Shown: one piece after another, positions 61,159 to 64,000 of the stretch | Layout of the letters: every line of letters starts with the position of its first letter | How positions within the stretch are numbered: position 1 is the stretch's first letter | Origin: Stagnihabitans sp038231395 | GTDB taxonomy: Bacteria; Pseudomonadota; Alphaproteobacteria; Rhodobacterales; Rhodobacteraceae | Reading direction: 5' to 3' | Length of the DNA stretch: 64,000 nt | Assembly: GCA_038231395.1 (NCBI GenBank) | Contig: JBBRLL010000001.1 | Location: forward strand, 1 to 64,000 | The notes under the pieces: model-generated | What the model saw: only the letters and a program-made list of their open reading frames with translations | What the model was told of the DNA's origin: nothing | The model's database searches: none | Translations under genes and position numbers: made by a program

Positions 61159-62484
61159 TCACTCGGCCGGCTCGATGGCTGGATCCGCGTAGTGCGACTT
61201 GAAGTCTTCCTCGATCGTGGCCGGTTGCAGCAAAGGCTTTTCCAGCACCCCCAGCAACGGCAGTATGACAAGGAAATATGCAAACCAGTAGGTCGCGGCG
61301 ATAAGACCGACCCAGCTTGTCAGATTGGAGACCGGCTGGCTGCCAGCCCACATCAGCACCACAAAGTCGATGACCAACACCGCAAACCACGCCTTGAACA
61401 TCGGGCGATAGCGGCCCGAACGGACAGAGGAGGTGTCCAGCCACGGGGCCAGAGCCATCGCCAGGATCGCCCCGGCCATGGCCAGCACGCCAAACAATTT
61501 CCCGTCGACGATGCCGAAGGTGACGAAATGGGTCAGTTTGACCACCAGGACGTCATCGGTGAAGCTGCGCAGGATCGCGTAGAACGGCAGCAGGTACCAC
61601 TCCGGCACGATATGCGCCGGGGTTGCCAGCGGATTGGCCTGAACGTAGTTGTCGGGGTCGCCCAGATAATTCGGCATGAAGCCGACGACCGCGAAGAAAA
61701 TCATCAGGATGACGCACAGCGCGAACAAGTCCTTGATCACATAGTAAGGCCAGAACGGCACGGTATCAGCCTCAACCTCGGCCTTGGAGCCTCGGCGCAC
61801 TTCAACTCCGGTCGGGTTGTTGTTGCCGGTGGTGTGGAACGCCCAGATATGCACCCCGACCAAAGCCGCAATCACGAAGGGCAGCAGGTAGTGCAGGCTG
61901 AAGAAGCGGTTCAGCGTAGCGTTGTCCACCGAAAATCCGCCCAGAAGCCAGGTTTGCAACGCAGTGCCAATGCCGGGGATCGCCCCGAACAGGCCGGTGA
62001 TCACTGTGGCGCCCCAGAAGCTCATCTGGCCCCAAGGCAGCACGTAACCCATGAACGCTGTGGCGATCATCAGGAAATAGATGATCATGCCGATCACCCA
62101 GGTCACTTCCCGCGGAGCCTTGTAGCTGCCGTAGTACAGGCCGCGGAAGATGTGACAGTAGACCGAGAAGAAGAACAGCGATGCGCCGTTGGCATGCAGA
62201 TAGCGCAGCATCACGCCACCGTTCACGTCGCGCATGATATGTTCAACCGAGGCGAAGGCCATCGTGGTGTTGGGCGTGTAATGCATCGCCAGCACAATGC
62301 CGGTCACAATTTGCAGCGCCAGACAGAAGGTCAGGACAATGCCCCAAATCCACATCCAGTTGAGGTTCTTGGGCGTGGGGATCATCAGCGTGTTGTACAG
62401 CAAACTGACCACCGGCAGGCGGTCATGAAGCCAGGTCTGAAAGCCTGGTTTGGGTTCGTAGTGATCGTGCGGGATACCGGCCAT
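61159..62484 (-). CDS. petB: Cytochrome b of the bc1 complex
   Basis: A 441-residue eight-span subunit with two b hemes. Histidine pairs are visible in helix B (AMHYTPNTTM, LRYLHANGASLFFF) and helix D (HYLLPFVIAALVGVHIWAFH). The quinol oxidation site motif is PEWYLLPFYAILRS (about 290) and the CD-loop MGYVLPWGQMSFWGATVI (about 145). Full length and lacking a fusion to c1. Located between petA and petC, all read leftward. Confidence 0.97.
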   Translation of the reverse strand: MAGIPHDHYEPKPGFQTWLHDRLPVVSLLYNTLMIPTPKNLNWMWIWGIVLTFCLALQIVTGIVLAMHYTPNTTMAFASVEHIMRDVNGGVMLRYLHANGASLFFFSVYCHIFRGLYYGSYKAPREVTWVIGMIIYFLMIATAFMGYVLPWGQMSFWGATVITGLFGAIPGIGTALQTWLLGGFSVDNATLNRFFSLHYLLPFVIAALVGVHIWAFHTTGNNNPTGVEVRRGSKAEVEADTVPFWPYYVIKDLFALCVILMIFFAVVGFMPNYLGDPDNYVQANPLATPAHIVPEWYLLPFYAILRSFTDDVLVVKLTHFVTFGIVDGKLFGVLAMAGAILAMALAPWLDTSSVRSGRYRPMFKAWFAVLVIDFVVLMWAGSQPVSNLTSWVGLIAATYWFAYFLVILPLLGVLEKPLLQPATIEEDFKSHYADPAIEPAE

Positions 62485-62496
62485 CTGATGTGTTCC

Positions 62497-63069
62497 TTAC
62501 CCGAGCTTGATCGTGGTGTCGTTGGTGAAAGAGGCAACCGGAACTTGCAGGTTGCGCGGCGCAGGCCCTTTGCGGATGCGGCCAGCGGTGTCGTATTGCG
62601 AGCCGTGGCAGGGGCAGAACCAGCCGCCAAACTCACCCGCGCCATTGCCCAAAGGCACGCAGCCGAGATGAGTGCAAACGCCCATCATCACCAGCCACTT
62701 ACCCTCTTTGTCCAAAGCGCGGTTGGCGTCAGATGCGTCCGCCAGCGGGTTGTTGTCGTTCTCGCCGTGCTGATCCTTCAGGTCGGCCAGTTTGACATCC
62801 TGCCCCGCCTTGATCTCATCCGCTGTGCGGTGGCGGACGAAGACCGGCTTGCCGCGCCACAGAACCGTAAGCTGGCTGCCTTCTTCAACGCCACTGATAT
62901 CCACGTCGATCGAGGCGATGGCCAACACATCTGCCGAGGGGTTCATCTGGTTCGCCAGCGGCCACACCGCGGCACCAGTGGCCACGATGCCTGCTCCAGC
63001 GGTGGCGTAGTACAGGAAATCCCGCCGATCGGAATTCGGCTTTCCTGAAGTATTATCAGCATGGGACAC
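62497..63069 (-). CDS. petA: Rieske iron-sulfur protein of the bc1 complex
   Basis: A 190-residue protein with a twin-arginine-type N-terminus (SDRRDFLYYATAGAGIVATG) that acts as an uncleaved anchor. The 2Fe-2S cluster ligands are CTHLGC and CPCHGSQYD (about 130 and 150). The GTG start at 63069 (VSHADNTSGKP) follows GGGAG at eight bases; the longer in-frame start at 63189 has no support. First gene of petA-petB-petC. Confidence 0.96.
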   Translation of the reverse strand: MSHADNTSGKPNSDRRDFLYYATAGAGIVATGAAVWPLANQMNPSADVLAIASIDVDISGVEEGSQLTVLWRGKPVFVRHRTADEIKAGQDVKLADLKDQHGENDNNPLADASDANRALDKEGKWLVMMGVCTHLGCVPLGNGAGEFGGWFCPCHGSQYDTAGRIRKGPAPRNLQVPVASFTNDTTIKLG

Positions 63070-63240
63070 GGATGCTTCTCCCTTTCGCTGGCCGCCCGCA
63101 GGCCGGCCCATAATTCGACACAAGCGGCGTCCTGACGCAGCCTTGCCGGGCGGGTTTAGACAAGGATTGCCGCAAGGTCCAGCAGTCAAAAGGCCGCAGG
63201 ATCATGCAAAACCCGATTTCAGTGCCTGACGACCTTGAAC

Positions 63241-63271
63241 TGTCAACCCCAGACCCCAATCAGGCGTGGTT
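63241..63271 (-). promoter_or_regulatory. Candidate -35 element for petABC
   Basis: On the minus strand TTGACA (63246-63241) is a perfect -35 hexamer about 170 bases before petA. No equally good -10 hexamer follows at 17 bases (best is TGAAAT at 19), so this is tentative. Confidence 0.3.
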
Positions 63272-63877
63272 CTAGCCCGGAGCGGTGGCCAGCATCGAGG
63301 GTCTTAAAGCCACTCTAGCGGCCCAGGCCGCAAGTTTCGGATGCCCGTCGCGCCAGTTGCGCGCGCCGTGCCGGAAGTCCAGATAGCCGAGCGCGCACCC
63401 AAGGGCGATCTGCCCCATGTTCAAGGGGCCGGACAGATGTGGGATCCACGTGGCCTCCAGTGCATCAGCAGCGCGGGCAACCTTTGACCATTGCGCTTCT
63501 GTCCAATTGGGGAAGCGCTTGTCCTCGGGGCGCAGACGGGTTTCGTAGGCCACCAGAATCGCCGCATCCATCATGCCATCCGCCAAAGCCTCCAGTGCCA
63601 GAACATCCCAAAGCCTGGGGGCATCCCCATAAAGGTGTGCGCCGGTCAGGTCGTCCAGATAGCGGCAGATGACCCGGCTGTCATAGATCATACCGCTATC
63701 GTCACGCTCCAGCGCAGGAATTTTGCCGAGAGGGTTGCGGTCCAGCGGCAGGGTTCCCGGTGCCAAGGGCGTTCCCGCCACAGGCACAACCTCAACCCGA
63801 TCAGACCAACCGGTTTCCAACATCAAAACCATGACCTTGCGGCCAAAGGGCGAGGTCGGAGAGTGGTAAAGGCGCAT
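63272..63877 (-). CDS. Glutathione S-transferase family protein
   Basis: A 201-residue GST. MRLYHSPTSPFGRKVMVLML is the typical start, with the likely catalytic serine in the TSPFGRK loop. The cis-proline is in LGKIPALE, and DSRVICRYLDD binds glutathione. A helical C-domain follows. It is a different subfamily from the GST at 53351. The ATG at 63877 precedes MRLYHS; upstream in-frame codons add only eight residues. Confidence 0.87.
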   Translation of the reverse strand: MRLYHSPTSPFGRKVMVLMLETGWSDRVEVVPVAGTPLAPGTLPLDRNPLGKIPALERDDSGMIYDSRVICRYLDDLTGAHLYGDAPRLWDVLALEALADGMMDAAILVAYETRLRPEDKRFPNWTEAQWSKVARAADALEATWIPHLSGPLNMGQIALGCALGYLDFRHGARNWRDGHPKLAAWAARVALRPSMLATAPG

Positions 63878-63940
63878 CCTGATACCCTTTCGCATCATCA
63901 ATTTATCTAGCTCGTGAACCTTAACCGTCCACCGGGCATA

Positions 63941-64000
63941 TCAGATTTTAGACACATCCCACATCGCCTCAGCAAGCCCTGCCTGCCCGTTCTCGTCCAA
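63941..64000 (-). CDS. C-terminal end of an unidentified gene (cut by window edge)
   Basis: On the minus strand the final 19 codons of an open frame read LDENGQAGLAEAMWDVSKI before TGA. The composition is protein-like and it is in position for the gene preceding the GST gene, but 19 residues are too few to name a family. Confidence 0.45.
   Translation of the reverse strand: MDENGQAGLAEAMWDVSKI

Noticed and set aside
61123..63048. A 641-codon open frame on the plus strand opposite petC, petB and petA
   Set aside because: It is antisense to three certain genes, has histidine/arginine-rich low-complexity composition and no ribosome site. It is a high-G+C shadow frame.
1..64000. CRISPR arrays, tRNA or rRNA genes, prophage or toxin-antitoxin pairs
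   Set aside because: No spaced repeats, cloverleaf patterns, phage structural genes or toxin-antitoxin pairs were recognised when reading both strands.

Overview
The window is a high-G+C alphaproteobacterial chromosome segment, almost certainly from the Rhodobacterales (Rhodobacteraceae/Paracoccaceae). The evidence is the split F0 operon atpI-atpB-atpE-atpX-atpF, an FnrL regulator, membrane-anchored cytochrome cy, petABC, MipZ, a DUF2794 protein and the combination of yej, hut and thiBPQ loci. It looks like mostly core genome: the only mobile element seen is an IS5-family end at the left edge, and no tRNA, rRNA, CRISPR array or prophage was recognised.

Layout. 1-2000: IS5-family end, an RTX exoprotein and an IalB-like secreted protein. 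2000-13000: housekeeping and salvage genes (class 3 asparaginase, DUF2794, NlpC/P60 peptidase, M17 aminopeptidase, beta carbonic anhydrase, HAD phosphatase, cyclic-nucleotide phosphodiesterase, NudC, SRPBCC protein, prephenate dehydratase). 13100-20830: cytochrome cy, then yejABEF (peptide import) chained by stop/start overlaps to a family 4 glycosyltransferase. 20980-22300: second RTX protein. 22400-29690: histidine utilisation, hutI-hutH-hutU-hutD-hutC leftward and hutF rightward from a shared control region with a likely HutC operator; hutG is not present. 29800-35800: SPFH/NfeD pair, DinB with a zinc ribbon, fnrL behind a perfect FNR box, trmD with a repeat-built N-terminal extension, an unknown lower-G+C gene, rplS, rpmE. 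35900-40500: small secreted protein, mipZ, a 58-residue ORF antisense to the mipZ end, matB, third RTX protein. 40500-43700: ArsR regulator and the F0 operon. 43700-53300: OmpA lipoprotein, Ada-like alkyltransferase, nth-adenosine kinase, divergent sulfotransferase/GT14 pair, HIT protein, epimerase-like SDR, AMP nucleosidase, HU protein, VOC protein. 53350-64000: GST/WYL-regulator divergent pair, aroC, secreted protein, TPP riboswitch-thiBPQ, the bc1 complex petABC, a second GST and the end of an unidentified gene.

How it fits together. Respiration and energy are covered by petABC (bc1), cycY (electron carrier to the oxidase), the F0 sector and FnrL as oxygen sensor. Nitrogen and nucleotide scavenging is represented by hut, asparaginase, Yej, CpdB-like, Amn and adenosine kinase. 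Surface and exoprotein functions appear as three RTX proteins with a shared C-terminal secretion module and as sugar-modifying enzymes (GT4, GT14, sulfotransferase). No single locus is clearly a wholly new system. The best candidates for new biology are the unknown gene between trmD and rplS, the glycosyltransferase welded to the yej operon, the sulfotransferase/GT14 pair, and the repeat-derived tails on HutC and TrmD.
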